Below the pieces are notes generated by a model that was given only the letters and a program-made list of their open reading frames with translations, did no database searches and was not told where the DNA came from. A stretch of DNA of 64,000 nucleotides from Mucilaginibacter terrae (lineage in GTDB: Bacteria > Bacteroidota > Bacteroidia > Sphingobacteriales > Sphingobacteriaceae), in NCBI RefSeq assembly GCF_031951985.1, contig NZ_JAVLVU010000001.1:1674001-1738000 (forward strand). Reading direction: 5' to 3'. A program made the position numbers and the translations under genes. This document shows, in pieces, positions 18,901 to 26,122 of this stretch. Position 1 is the stretch's first letter; each line of letters opens with the position of its first letter.

Positions 18901-19200
18901 TTCAGCACGTAAGTTACCGAGTGTAAGTAGAGCAGATAGCCGTCCGTATGCTTCCTTATCAGTAGGATATGCCAAGAGGCTGGGGCCGTCGAGTAGGTCA
19001 AGCCGCACGCCGGGAATCAGCCGTATGCTCCGGTCTTTGGCAACCTGATAGGCACGTACTATGCCGGCGAAAGTATTCCGGTCTGTAATACCAATCGCAT
19101 CATAACCCAGGTCAGCTGCCTGATCGACGAGCTCTTCAGCATGGCTCCCGCCACGCCGGAAGCTGAAGTTACTGGTGACTTGGAGTTCAACGTAACTCAT
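15991..19200 (-). CDS. dnaE2: Error-prone DNA polymerase III alpha subunit DnaE2
   Basis: This 1069-residue C-family polymerase carries an N-terminal PHP domain (TSNFSFRRGGSHAEELV, then GYDAIGITDRNTF). The polymerase core has RGSAANSAV and the catalytic PDIDVDFEHERREE motif, followed by a helix-hairpin-helix region and a C-terminal OB fold (KGVCFITLEDETGTTNLVVFP). The PHP and length pattern fits DnaE2 (ImuC), the translesion subunit of the ImuA-ImuB-DnaE2 mutasome, rather than replicative DnaE1. I start it at 19200 because that ATG overlaps the imuB stop (ATGA) and gives MSYVELQVTSNFSF, the usual family start. It is the last gene of a four-gene minus-strand operon. Confidence 0.95.
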   Translation of the reverse strand: MSYVELQVTSNFSFRRGGSHAEELVDQAADLGYDAIGITDRNTFAGIVRAYQVAKDRSIRLIPGVRLDLLDGPSLLAYPTDKEAYGRLSALLTLGNLRAEKEKCHISKRDVYQHAEGSYFIIVPPDKLTQDFEFEFVFQTHVRDYRENLPNLYLAATKYYTGDDAKRLFLLAELGIPMVATNDVHYHNVSRRELQDILTCIREKCTIFNAGYKLHQNAERHLKEKSEMERLFRNYPEAITNARVIADACRFDLKSLKYKYPSELTTDGRTPMQQLAYLTWKGANTFYDNNIPPKVRKAIEDELEIIAELDVPDYFLTVEDYVTWARGQNILCQGRGSAANSAVCFVLGITSVAPDKSNLLFARFLSKERNEPPDIDVDFEHERREEVIQYVYNRFGRDRAAILPTVFMLHYKGAVNDVGRAMGLSVDVVKQLSDAYGDLSDDEITPAQLDALGLNHQDPHLLKVVELTGQLIGFPRQLGQHTGGFVITDGKLSDLCPIFHARMANRTNIEWNKDDIDALGFMKVDILALGMLTCIRKAFDLVKAHYGETLTLANIPQDDPRVYQMITAADTLGVFQIESRAQMSMLPRMKPTCFYDLVIEVAIVRPGPIQGDMVHPYIRRRNGEEAVDYPSEEIKSILERTLGVPLFQEQAMELAIVAAGFTPGEADLLRRTMATFKFNGMVSKFEQKLINGMISRGYSQEYAGRIFRQLEGFGSYGFPESHAASFALLVYVSCWLKFYYPDVFAAALLNSQPMGFYQPAQIVRNAREHGVQILPIDVNRSQWDNTLEAKQGKYFALRLGLREIDGIRKEEMDQLVGGRIKPYTAPHQICDVGVSVATMEKLANADAFRSMGLDRRRALWEVSALHDRPVQLMQGQPSQSDYEPEVDLPTLRLSEHVVQDYATTGLSIKGHPLSFIRQTLDLLHIKTAKVANDTENKTLIKTAGLILIRQRPGTAKGVCFITLEDETGTTNLVVFPKIFDKYRKEILRARLLMAEGVVERTEVTHIIVRRIFDVTKLLGDLTAIPNEQQPVLTLSRADEKASPFIPMDKPLKSLDSEQASYLHKGRNFK

Positions 19201-20699
19201 GCGAAAAAGCCATGTAAATACCAATGTTGATTGCTCTCTGCGTTATAATGACCGGAACGAAAAAGCCAGTAACGGCAGCCTGCTTCATCTTCTGCGATAT
19301 AATAATCCCGGTGTTCACCAGGTTTCAGCCACCATTCCCGCTCGATACGTTCCGGGCCGTCTGCCCCGACGATGATGTGCTGCACACCTTTCCAGATGAA
19401 CAGCCTAGGCGGATAATCGGGCGTCAGTGCCATGGCGCTGACTGGCTCCGGAGGATCCAATAGCTGAATTGGTCGCGGCTTATCCGTTCGCCATTCACTT
19501 ACAGGCACCTTTTTGATATCGGCCTCAGGTTTGGGCGTGCGTTCTGGCCAATAATGCTCACCGGGCAGATAGCGGTTGATATAAGCGTTCCCTATCCTTC
19601 CCGCCACGCGGTCAAGTAGTTCGGCCACTTCATCACTTTCCGCACCACCTTTTGCCGACCATAGTTCACTTTGCTTCTCGTTTACCGGCTCCGTATTAAG
19701 GGCACTCAGGACGAAAAGTTCGATCCCCATGCCCGGCGCAACGGTATCCAGTTTATTAAAGAACAGTTTGAACAGATGCTGTACCCGGTTACTGGGATGG
19801 TTGGTGCCTATGGTCATATTGCCACTTTTCCCGTCTATCCGGTACCAGGTCAGCACAGCGGAACGCAGGCCTAAACCCTCACCGTAAAGCCGCTTACATA
19901 ATCTCTCCAGCAGATCAGTTAGCCCGACCTCGATGGCAGTCCGGGTTTTAACCGGTTCCAGGCACGGCAAGTGTTCAGTATAAGGTACGGATTCTTTAAG
20001 CGGGAAAAGGTATTCGACTTCCTGGCCAAGCGCCTGGTGCAAACGTAAAACCATATTCTTCCCGAAACGGCGCCGCAAGACGGAATCCGGTATATAAATG
20101 AAATTGCTGATCTGGTTCAATCCCAGGTTGCGCAATTTGATCAGCAGTTCCGGTGGCAAGCGTAACGCTGATGGAGGTAAAGCCATCAGCGCGTTCCGGT
20201 GTTCCCCTTCCGGTACAATCAGACCTGATTTGGCAAAACGCGCCACTCCCCACGCGGTGCCAATGGTATCAGCAATTGCCGGGCGAACGTAATACCCGAT
20301 CTGCTTAAGGCGCGAAACGATCTCCTGCAAGTAAGCCTTTTCACCACCCTTCAAATGCGTACACCCCGTCACGTCCAGTAACAATCCATCTGGCGGATCA
20401 AGCTGAACAAGCGGTGTATAACGCAGGAACCATTCCGCGAGGCCGGTAAGCAGTTTCATATTCCGTCCCGGTTTACCCTCAAAAACCTGAAGGCCGGGTG
20501 CAATAACTCTGGCATCTGCCACGGTCATGCCTTCCATAACGCCGTATTGACGGGCTTCATCCGTTAACGCAGTAATAAGCATACGCCCATGATCCGGTTC
20601 GGCAAAGACATAGGCTTTCCCTTTCAGATCAGGCTGGCGGATCGCCTTCTGGTCTGTGAGCAAATGCCGGAACCATATGGACGCAAAACGCTTAGGCAT
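19197..20699 (-). CDS. imuB: ImuB, Y-family polymerase-like mutasome subunit
   Basis: The protein of about 500 residues starts MPKRFASIWFRHLLTD, the classic ImuB start; an upstream extension of 21 codons lies inside imuA and is not needed. It has the Y-family fold but lacks the acidic catalytic pair: the usual DxD motif is replaced and LLLDVTGCTHLKGGE stands in the second motif. It therefore acts as a scaffold that brings DnaE2 and ImuA to the sliding clamp. A clamp-contact type stretch (RPIQLLDPPEPV) is near residue 425. It overlaps imuA by 8 bases and dnaE2 by 4, so the three are translationally coupled. Confidence 0.92.
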   Translation of the reverse strand: MPKRFASIWFRHLLTDQKAIRQPDLKGKAYVFAEPDHGRMLITALTDEARQYGVMEGMTVADARVIAPGLQVFEGKPGRNMKLLTGLAEWFLRYTPLVQLDPPDGLLLDVTGCTHLKGGEKAYLQEIVSRLKQIGYYVRPAIADTIGTAWGVARFAKSGLIVPEGEHRNALMALPPSALRLPPELLIKLRNLGLNQISNFIYIPDSVLRRRFGKNMVLRLHQALGQEVEYLFPLKESVPYTEHLPCLEPVKTRTAIEVGLTDLLERLCKRLYGEGLGLRSAVLTWYRIDGKSGNMTIGTNHPSNRVQHLFKLFFNKLDTVAPGMGIELFVLSALNTEPVNEKQSELWSAKGGAESDEVAELLDRVAGRIGNAYINRYLPGEHYWPERTPKPEADIKKVPVSEWRTDKPRPIQLLDPPEPVSAMALTPDYPPRLFIWKGVQHIIVGADGPERIEREWWLKPGEHRDYYIAEDEAGCRYWLFRSGHYNAESNQHWYLHGFFA

Positions 20700-21414
20700 A
20701 ACGTCGTGCGGCTTCGTTAATCTGGGGATTAACATTTTGAAAATCCAGATTTTTCCATTCAATAGTCCAACTACCTGGCTTGCCGTTCCTGACTTTAAGC
20801 AATTCCACCTGCCAACGCGGATGCCCCACCCCCGGCATGCCGCTCCTGAGCCGGCTCCGCACGGGGCGAACCCTCCAGCGCGTTACGCAGGCAGTAGTGT
20901 TTACTTTTTGAACATCTTTTCGCAGGATAAAGCCGGTGACATGGCTTTTCTCCACGGCCAACTGCAAACGCTGGGATTCTGTAAAGCTCAGGTCTTTGGT
21001 CTCGCAGATCACCGTGGCGACACCTTCACATTTCAGCGCCTCCTCGGTCACCCAAAGCAAATCCCGCTGAAATGGGACGTCAATAAAGATCACCCGGTCG
21101 GGATCAACACCGAAAAGTTTCAGTGCAGGCGGATAGATCCGCCGCGTATAGCTAATCCACAAACAGGCACCGCCGCCCGTCAAAAGCTTTTGGATCAAAC
21201 CAACTATAAACCCACCGCTGGATGCGGTATCCTCCGGACAACTACTGATAAATTCATGAATGGCACCTGTTGGGAAAATGCCATCAGGAAAGGCGGCTGT
21301 CATGACACCTAAACCCAAGCCGTTATCTGTACCAGGCTTAGGAGGCCTAAACCCTTCCCACCGGCGCATATCTTGACGGAGTTTGCCGATGATCTCTTCT
21401 TTGGTCGCTTTCAT
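20692..21414 (-). CDS. imuA: ImuA, RecA-like mutasome protein
   Basis: This 240-residue protein has the ImuA pattern: GIFPTGAIHEFIS followed by a RecA-like core (ACLWISYTRRIYPPAL, VIFIDVPFQRDLLWVTEEAL, VATVICETKDLS). A canonical Walker A Lys is absent in the GG(A/G)C region, as is common in ImuA. It works with ImuB and DnaE2 in mutagenic translesion synthesis. It lies 9 bases downstream of a 114-residue unknown protein that is probably the first gene of the operon. Confidence 0.88.
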   Translation of the reverse strand: MKATKEEIIGKLRQDMRRWEGFRPPKPGTDNGLGLGVMTAAFPDGIFPTGAIHEFISSCPEDTASSGGFIVGLIQKLLTGGGACLWISYTRRIYPPALKLFGVDPDRVIFIDVPFQRDLLWVTEEALKCEGVATVICETKDLSFTESQRLQLAVEKSHVTGFILRKDVQKVNTTACVTRWRVRPVRSRLRSGMPGVGHPRWQVELLKVRNGKPGSWTIEWKNLDFQNVNPQINEAARRYA

Positions 21415-21423
21415 GTCTTCAGG

Positions 21424-21768
21424 TTAAAAGTCAAAATGCATCTGGTCAAATGTCAGCTTGCGACTATCGTTGTAGGCTTTAATCGCGCTGACGATTATGC
21501 CAACCTCATCAGCCTTGAAAACCTCATCTTCACTGATCCCGGAATGATGACCGGGGTCCTGAACACCTTCATGAGAACTTTCCGAATCAGCGGCTGAAAC
21601 GGATTGCGCCCACCCTTCTTCGATGTTAACGCAGATAATCGACCGCCTTTCGCCAAGGCTAACTTGATAACGCATAAATCCATCGTTATCAGCAATTTGA
21701 TCAAGTTGCTCGGCGGTGCCGGTCATCCGTTGATCCGGAAATTCTAATTCTAAATTAAATGGTACCAT
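21424..21768 (-). CDS. Unknown first gene of the mutasome operon
   Basis: This 114-residue acidic protein has no domain I recognise. The N-terminal half (FNLELEFPDQRMTGT ... FMRYQVSLGERRSIICVNIEEG) looks like a small beta fold. The middle is low-complexity (SAADSESSHEGVQDPGHHSG), and the end (IIVSAIKAYNDSRKLTFDQMHFDF) is helical. It sits 9 bases upstream of imuA on the same strand and just behind the operon promoter with its palindrome, so it is probably damage-regulated with the mutasome. Confidence 0.6.
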   Translation of the reverse strand: MVPFNLELEFPDQRMTGTAEQLDQIADNDGFMRYQVSLGERRSIICVNIEEGWAQSVSAADSESSHEGVQDPGHHSGISEDEVFKADEVGIIVSAIKAYNDSRKLTFDQMHFDF

Positions 21769-21790
21769 ACCTGTCAGATTTTTGGGACTA

Positions 21791-21816
21791 CAAATCTATG
21801 CTAATATTTTTAGCAT
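21791..21816 (-). promoter_or_regulatory. Promoter -7 box with overlapping palindromic operator for the mutasome operon
   Basis: On the minus strand TAGATTTG (21798-21791) is a perfect match to the Bacteroidota TAnnTTTG box. Abutting it is the inverted repeat ATGCTAA (21798-21804) / TTAGCAT (21810-21816) with a 5-base AT spacer. The site lies 30 bases upstream of the first operon gene and 43 bases upstream of the divergent plus-strand gene. A repressor bound here could shut both directions. A LexA-type or element-specific repressor is plausible but not shown. Confidence 0.5.
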
Positions 21817-21858
21817 TTTTATATGCTTTTTTACAATTTTTTATTCACATTTGTTTCA

Positions 21859-22122
21859 ATGAAAAGCAAGTTGTTCGAGGATAGGCCAAAAACGGCCAAA
21901 ACCAGTACAGAAAGGTGGATCCGAATATTTCCGGACAACGGTGAAGGATATCAGCTCTATGATGTTTTCCGGGAACACAACGTGGGGCGCATCCTTTTCG
22001 ATGTTGATGCGAACTGGATTTACGACGGTGACGAACTGAATGTGGATGAACAGGAAGATGTAGCCGGCTCGATTAGTGGCAACGTCAAAGAAATGAATGC
22101 GCTGCTCAAAGATATTTTATGA
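21859..22122 (+). CDS. Small hypothetical protein divergent from the mutasome operon
   Basis: From the ATG at 21859 this is an 87-residue protein (MKSKLFEDRPKTAKTSTERWIRIFPDNG...) with a mixed alpha/beta pattern and an acidic middle (WIYDGDELNVDEQEDVAG). The 12 residues upstream in frame are hydrophobic but lie in the promoter region, so I exclude them. Its stop overlaps the next start (ATGA). No family recognised. Confidence 0.6.
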   Translation: MKSKLFEDRPKTAKTSTERWIRIFPDNGEGYQLYDVFREHNVGRILFDVDANWIYDGDELNVDEQEDVAGSISGNVKEMNALLKDIL

Positions 22123-22613
22123 AAAGGAACATTGATTTTGAATTAACAACATTTGAAAAGCAATGCTTAAAGGAGCAAAAGGTCAGTCAGAAAGCACTGC
22201 GCGATTATGCACCTGACGAGATCGCGGCAATGCTGAACGCTTCGCCAGAGCGTGCTAAGGAATTAGCTGCACTCGCTGAATTCCAGAGTGTACCATCGCT
22301 TGGAGCCGGGTTTGCAAAAGAACTCATTGCCCAGGGATACTATTCGTTAGATCAGTTAAAGGGAAAAAGTGCGGTCGAGTTATTTGATGCTTATGAAAAG
22401 CACTCCGGTTGCTGGGCAGACCCCTGTGTGGAAGATTCTTACCGGCTTTTGGTGCACTATATTGAGCATAAGGACGAAAGCAAACGGTGGTGGGATTTTA
22501 CGAAGGAACGTAAAGCTTACCGTGCAGAATTTGGATTTCCGGCAGACCGGCCAGTAATAGCATGGTATGAGACGGATAGATATCCAAAGGCCAAGGCATT
22601 TCTAAAAGGATAG
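22119..22613 (+). CDS. Helix-hairpin-helix protein, Cdd1-like (pathogenicity locus family)
   Basis: This 164-residue protein has a helix-hairpin-helix core (FQSVPSLGAGFAKELIAQGYYSLDQLKGKSAVELFDAYEKHSGCWADPCVEDSYRL, split over residues about 54-106) resembling the Cdd1 family. The HhH likely binds DNA. The tail (RWWDFTKERKAYRAEFGF) is conserved-looking and aromatic. It is coupled to the gene before it by an ATGA overlap and lies 3 bases before the AlkB-like gene, so it is probably part of a DNA-repair operon. Confidence 0.72.
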   Translation: MKRNIDFELTTFEKQCLKEQKVSQKALRDYAPDEIAAMLNASPERAKELAALAEFQSVPSLGAGFAKELIAQGYYSLDQLKGKSAVELFDAYEKHSGCWADPCVEDSYRLLVHYIEHKDESKRWWDFTKERKAYRAEFGFPADRPVIAWYETDRYPKAKAFLKG

Positions 22614-22616
22614 TAT

Positions 22617-23225
22617 ATGGCGCAACTTTGTTTTTTCCCTGAAGCAGGTCAGAGTAAAGGCTTGCCAAAACAGTTTCTCGAATATGTTCCAAAGCTGATC
22701 GATCCTTTCACCGGACAGCAATTATTGGAAAAGCTGATTGCTGAAACGCCCTGGCAACAATCGATGCGGATCATGTATACCAAAGAAGTGCTAACACCAA
22801 GGCTCACGGCCTGGTATGGTGATCCGGAGGCTTTCGATTACCAGTCATTGAAAAGCACCCGGCCGCTTGCCTGGACACCGGAACTATTAATGGTCAAGAA
22901 CCTGGTAGAGCCGCTTGCCGGGGCGACCTTCAACAGCGTGTTGTTGAATTATTACCGGGATGGCAATGATTCAGTGGCCTGGCATAGTGATAAAGAAGAA
23001 ATATTAGGTAAGGAACCCATCATTGCCTCTGTAAGTTTCGGGCAGGTACGCAGTTTTGACATCCGCAATAAGTTAAATCATGCCGAGCAGTATTCCGTTA
23101 AACTTGAACACGGGTCTTTTCTGCTCATGAAAGCGGGGTTACAGGAAAAATGGGAACACCGCATTGCTAAATCCACAAAGGCCATGGAACCAAGGGTGAA
23201 CCTGACGTTTCGTATTGTGAAATAA
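22617..23225 (+). CDS. AlkB-like 2-oxoglutarate/Fe(II) dioxygenase
   Basis: This 202-residue protein is the right size for AlkB-family nucleic-acid demethylases. Iron ligands are seen at H123-S-D125 and H181 (WEHRI), and 2-oxoglutarate-binding Arg candidates are R193 and R199 (EPRVNLTFRIV). The nucleotide-flipping side (WTPEL ... FNSVLLNYYRDGNDSVAWHSD) matches the bacterial ALKBH2/3-like branch. It would remove alkyl groups from DNA bases. It follows the HhH gene after 3 bases. Confidence 0.92.
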   Translation: MAQLCFFPEAGQSKGLPKQFLEYVPKLIDPFTGQQLLEKLIAETPWQQSMRIMYTKEVLTPRLTAWYGDPEAFDYQSLKSTRPLAWTPELLMVKNLVEPLAGATFNSVLLNYYRDGNDSVAWHSDKEEILGKEPIIASVSFGQVRSFDIRNKLNHAEQYSVKLEHGSFLLMKAGLQEKWEHRIAKSTKAMEPRVNLTFRIVK

Positions 23226-23238
23226 TATTTACCTTGCC

Positions 23239-23472
23239 ATGGTGATCACATTATATGATTTTCTAAGAATGGAACAGTCCGAACAATACGACGCCGTATG
23301 GAAGGGGACATTTCTGGGCGACCGCCGGGAAAACGAATTATGGATCCAGTGTTATAGCTTGCAGAACTTCTATGTCGAGGTTTATTATGATGCCGGTACC
23401 AATAAGGTCGCCCGCCTCAGGTCATTCACCGGGATAGAGCAATTAGCACCCTATTTAAAGGGCAACTTTTAA
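23239..23472 (+). CDS. Small hypothetical protein
   Basis: This 77-residue soluble protein has a beta-strand pattern typical of small sheet-helix folds (ELWIQCYSLQNFYVEVYYDAG). No signal peptide. It lies 13 bases after the alkB-like stop and probably ends that operon. No function can be named. Confidence 0.6.
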   Translation: MVITLYDFLRMEQSEQYDAVWKGTFLGDRRENELWIQCYSLQNFYVEVYYDAGTNKVARLRSFTGIEQLAPYLKGNF

Positions 23473-23545
23473 ATAGGCGCAAGGCTGTTACATCTTTTTA
23501 ATGTTGAATTTATTAAGGTTTGCGATCTTGCAACCAGATTTATTT

Positions 23546-24670
23546 ATGAAAAAACGAACTATTTTAAGTGCAGGCCTGGCTTTTGCCGCATTGGGTCTGA
23601 TCTCCTGGGGTTTCAAAGGACATCGTGCTGTCGCCACAATCGCACAAAATCATCTTAACGCCAGCGTTGCTTATGTGGCATCCGCCTACCTGAAAGGTGA
23701 GCAAATGGAAGCGGTGAGTACGTGGGCAGATGAAAACCGGGATCCCAAGACCGCGCCATGGCATTACATTAATTTGCCATTGGGCTTATCACGGGATGCA
23801 TTTGTAAAAGCTGTTCAGGAAAGCGACAATAACGTTTATACCGCCATCCTAAAAACGGAAGCTACCTTGAAAGATGTGAACGCTTCTGATGAAGCAAAGA
23901 ACGAGGCGATGAAGTACCTGATCCACCTCGTTGGCGATGCGCATCAACCCATGCACGTCAGCCGTAAAGAAGATAAGGGCGGTAATACCATACAAGTACG
24001 ATTTGACAATAAAGGCACCAACCTCCACAGCCTTTGGGATAGTAAACTGATCGATAAAGAAGGATTGGGTCAGGAAGATATCGTCAAGACCTATGATACA
24101 GCAACGCCTGCCGAAATTAAAAAATGGCAAAGTGATAGTCCGTTCGAGTGGTTATGGGAAAGTTACCAGATCACAACTGAGCTATATGCGAATGCTAAAC
24201 CGGGTCAGAATATTGATGATGTCTATTACCAGAAATATATCCCGGTAATTCATAAGCGGATCGACCAGGCCGGTATTCGTTTGGCAGGCGAACTGAATCG
24301 TTTACTGGCTGGGCAGAAAGTAAAAGCGGTTACCGTCTCAGCACCTCCAGCAGTACAAGGCGTTCCTACCAATAAAACCGCTGACGCAACACCAACGGCT
24401 GTGAAGCTGGAGGAAATAAAAAACTACGTGGGTAAAACCGTAACCGTTAGCGGTAAAGTATTCAGCAGCCGGGATATTGGCAGTATGATCCTGGTCAACC
24501 TTGGCGCGGCATATCCCAACCAATTGCTAACGTTGGCGTTAAAAGGCGATGCAAAAGCCTTGGGTACGCAATTAGACGGTAAGACGATTACGATCACCGG
24601 GCAGGTCATTGACTACAAAGGCAATCCTGAGATCATTGTAACCTCTCAACAGCAGGTTAAAGTACAATAA
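23546..24670 (+). CDS. Secreted S1/P1-type nuclease with a C-terminal OB-like extension
   Basis: The ATG at 23546 gives a signal peptide (MKKRTILSAGLAFAALGLIS) and a mature end beginning W21-G-F-K-G-H26, the N-terminal Trp being a zinc ligand in this family. Other zinc motifs are HYINLP, HLVGDAHQPMH and NLHSLWDS. These trinuclear-zinc enzymes cut single-stranded DNA or RNA in the periplasm or outside. Residues about 265-374 form an added domain: a Pro/Ala/Thr linker, then strands VGKTVTVSGKV, LVNLGA and LDGKTITITGQVID, which suggest an OB fold. The gene is single and converges on ardC. Confidence 0.88.
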   Translation: MKKRTILSAGLAFAALGLISWGFKGHRAVATIAQNHLNASVAYVASAYLKGEQMEAVSTWADENRDPKTAPWHYINLPLGLSRDAFVKAVQESDNNVYTAILKTEATLKDVNASDEAKNEAMKYLIHLVGDAHQPMHVSRKEDKGGNTIQVRFDNKGTNLHSLWDSKLIDKEGLGQEDIVKTYDTATPAEIKKWQSDSPFEWLWESYQITTELYANAKPGQNIDDVYYQKYIPVIHKRIDQAGIRLAGELNRLLAGQKVKAVTVSAPPAVQGVPTNKTADATPTAVKLEEIKNYVGKTVTVSGKVFSSRDIGSMILVNLGAAYPNQLLTLALKGDAKALGTQLDGKTITITGQVIDYKGNPEIIVTSQQQVKVQ

Positions 24671-24692
24671 AGCACAACCACACAGTGCATTT

Positions 24693-24735
24693 AGCTGCTT
24701 AGGTAAAAGCCCCTAAGGACCTTTCCTAAGCAGCT
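24693..24735. terminator. Inverted repeat between convergent genes, likely two-way terminator
   Basis: AGCTGCTTAGG (24693-24703) pairs perfectly with CCTAAGCAGCT (24725-24735). The right arm includes the ardC stop codon. It lies between the convergent S1/P1 nuclease and ardC genes. A long T-run is missing, so termination strength is uncertain. Confidence 0.5.
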
Positions 24736-25634
24736 TCATCTTTAATATTTCTGATGTAATCCGCTGCTTTCTGTGCCTGACCTGCAGCTTTGACAAGCAG
24801 GGTTTTATCGTTTTTCAACGCGCTTAACCAGCCTTGCAGGTAAGCTGCACTGTTCTCTATAGTCTGCTGGCCTATGCCAGTGAGTGCACAAAGGAATGTT
24901 GCGGTCAGTTCGGCAGTCAGCTCTTCGCACGAGTAGGGTTCACTACCATAACCGGCAGATTCCGTAATCTCCTTTCTTCCCAACCTTAGTTCATGCCCCG
25001 TACTGTGTGCCAATTCGTGAAAAAGTGCAGCATAGTATTCTTCGGCACTGCTAAATGAACTGATCGGCGGCACGCTTACCAAATCCCGGACAGGATAGTA
25101 AACTGGATATTGGCCATTTAGCCTTATCTCCGGACGCTTAGGCATTTGATCAATCAATGCTTCGCATGCAACATGCTTTTCGGCTTTACTTGAACCATTC
25201 ATATCGGGTTCAAAAAATATAATTCCCTCTGCTTGTGCGATATTGAAAACCGTATAAACTTTTGGAACCAGCCGTTGCCGGTTCGCTTTATTTTCATCAT
25301 CATCGGCAAGCTGACTTTCGTTGATTCCAGACTTAGTATGAATGGTTGCCCAATAGATAATCTTGACACCCTTCTCCCCTTTCCTGATGTTACCACCAAG
25401 ATCAAGTGCCTGTTTGAAGGTCAGGTATTGAGGCGTTGGATAGCTTTTGACCATCGTGTGAAAGTTCAACCAGAAAACGTTCCAGCCACGGTAGCATATT
25501 CCAGTCGTCACATTACTTGGCAAGCCTGATTCTTTCCAGCCACAATGCCATACCAATACACCTTTTTCCATCTGTTCGATAACTGCATCTGTCACTTCCT
25601 GATAGATGTCTTTAGATCGTCCTGTAATTGCCAT
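24726..25634 (-). CDS. ardC: ArdC-like antirestriction protein (ssDNA-binding plus zincin domain)
   Basis: This 302-residue protein has the ArdC N-terminal ssDNA-binding domain (about residues 5-130, YQEVTDAVIEQMEKGV ... GICYRGWNVFWLNF) and a zinc peptidase-like domain with H206-E207-x-x-H210 and H214 (HELAHSTGH), plus the downstream Glu region (YSCEELTAELTA). ArdC proteins protect incoming single-stranded element DNA from host restriction. Upstream (25678-25826) lies a strongly structured non-coding region, which may affect its expression at entry. Confidence 0.9.
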   Translation of the reverse strand: MAITGRSKDIYQEVTDAVIEQMEKGVLVWHCGWKESGLPSNVTTGICYRGWNVFWLNFHTMVKSYPTPQYLTFKQALDLGGNIRKGEKGVKIIYWATIHTKSGINESQLADDDENKANRQRLVPKVYTVFNIAQAEGIIFFEPDMNGSSKAEKHVACEALIDQMPKRPEIRLNGQYPVYYPVRDLVSVPPISSFSSAEEYYAALFHELAHSTGHELRLGRKEITESAGYGSEPYSCEELTAELTATFLCALTGIGQQTIENSAAYLQGWLSALKNDKTLLVKAAGQAQKAADYIRNIKDEAA

Positions 25635-26122
25635 AACACTGAATTTTAAGTGAATAAAAAATTAATTATGGCGGATGCCCCGTTCGCAGAACGGAATAAG
25701 GGCAAGGTGGAGACCCGGAAAATGTGGAGGCTCCCGCAGGGATACCCATTTTCCGGGTACTACCTTGGAGGGCGTCGCAACGCAAAGCCCGGCACCCGTT
25801 TGCGGGCTGACGGACGAACTTTGCGCTAATGATTAATGGTTTAATTATATCCTTAATACATCACGTCGAACACTCCAATACCGGTCGCAACCTCGACTAT
25901 TTTGATGAGTAGCTCGCTAGATCCAATAGGATAATTCTATGTAAATTAATAGTGGCGACCTCATGCAAACGATCACGCAGGCTAATGTGCGTTTATATTC
26001 ATTTCAGTACCTGACAGCAATGTTTAAGGTTGTAATTCGCTGACCCACATTAAACGATTATTTAAATATGAAACTGGGAATTTGTGAGTATTTTAGTACC
26101 AATAATACCTAAGGCGCCCCAC
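25635..26122. repeat. Structured 488-base gap upstream of ardC
   Basis: The first half holds several hairpins. CCGTTC (25680-25685) pairs with GAACGG (25689-25694). A perfect 12-bp stem, ACCCGGAAAATG (25713-25724) with CATTTTCCGGGT (25747-25758), encloses a small TCCC/GGGA stem. CGCAAAG (25781-25787) pairs with CTTTGCG (25819-25825), enclosing GCCCG/CGGGC. The GC content falls sharply after 25830. This is the leader or promoter region of the minus-strand ardC gene. The second half (25830-26122) is AT-rich with nothing I can name apart from the presumed promoter of the next plus-strand gene. Confidence 0.55.
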
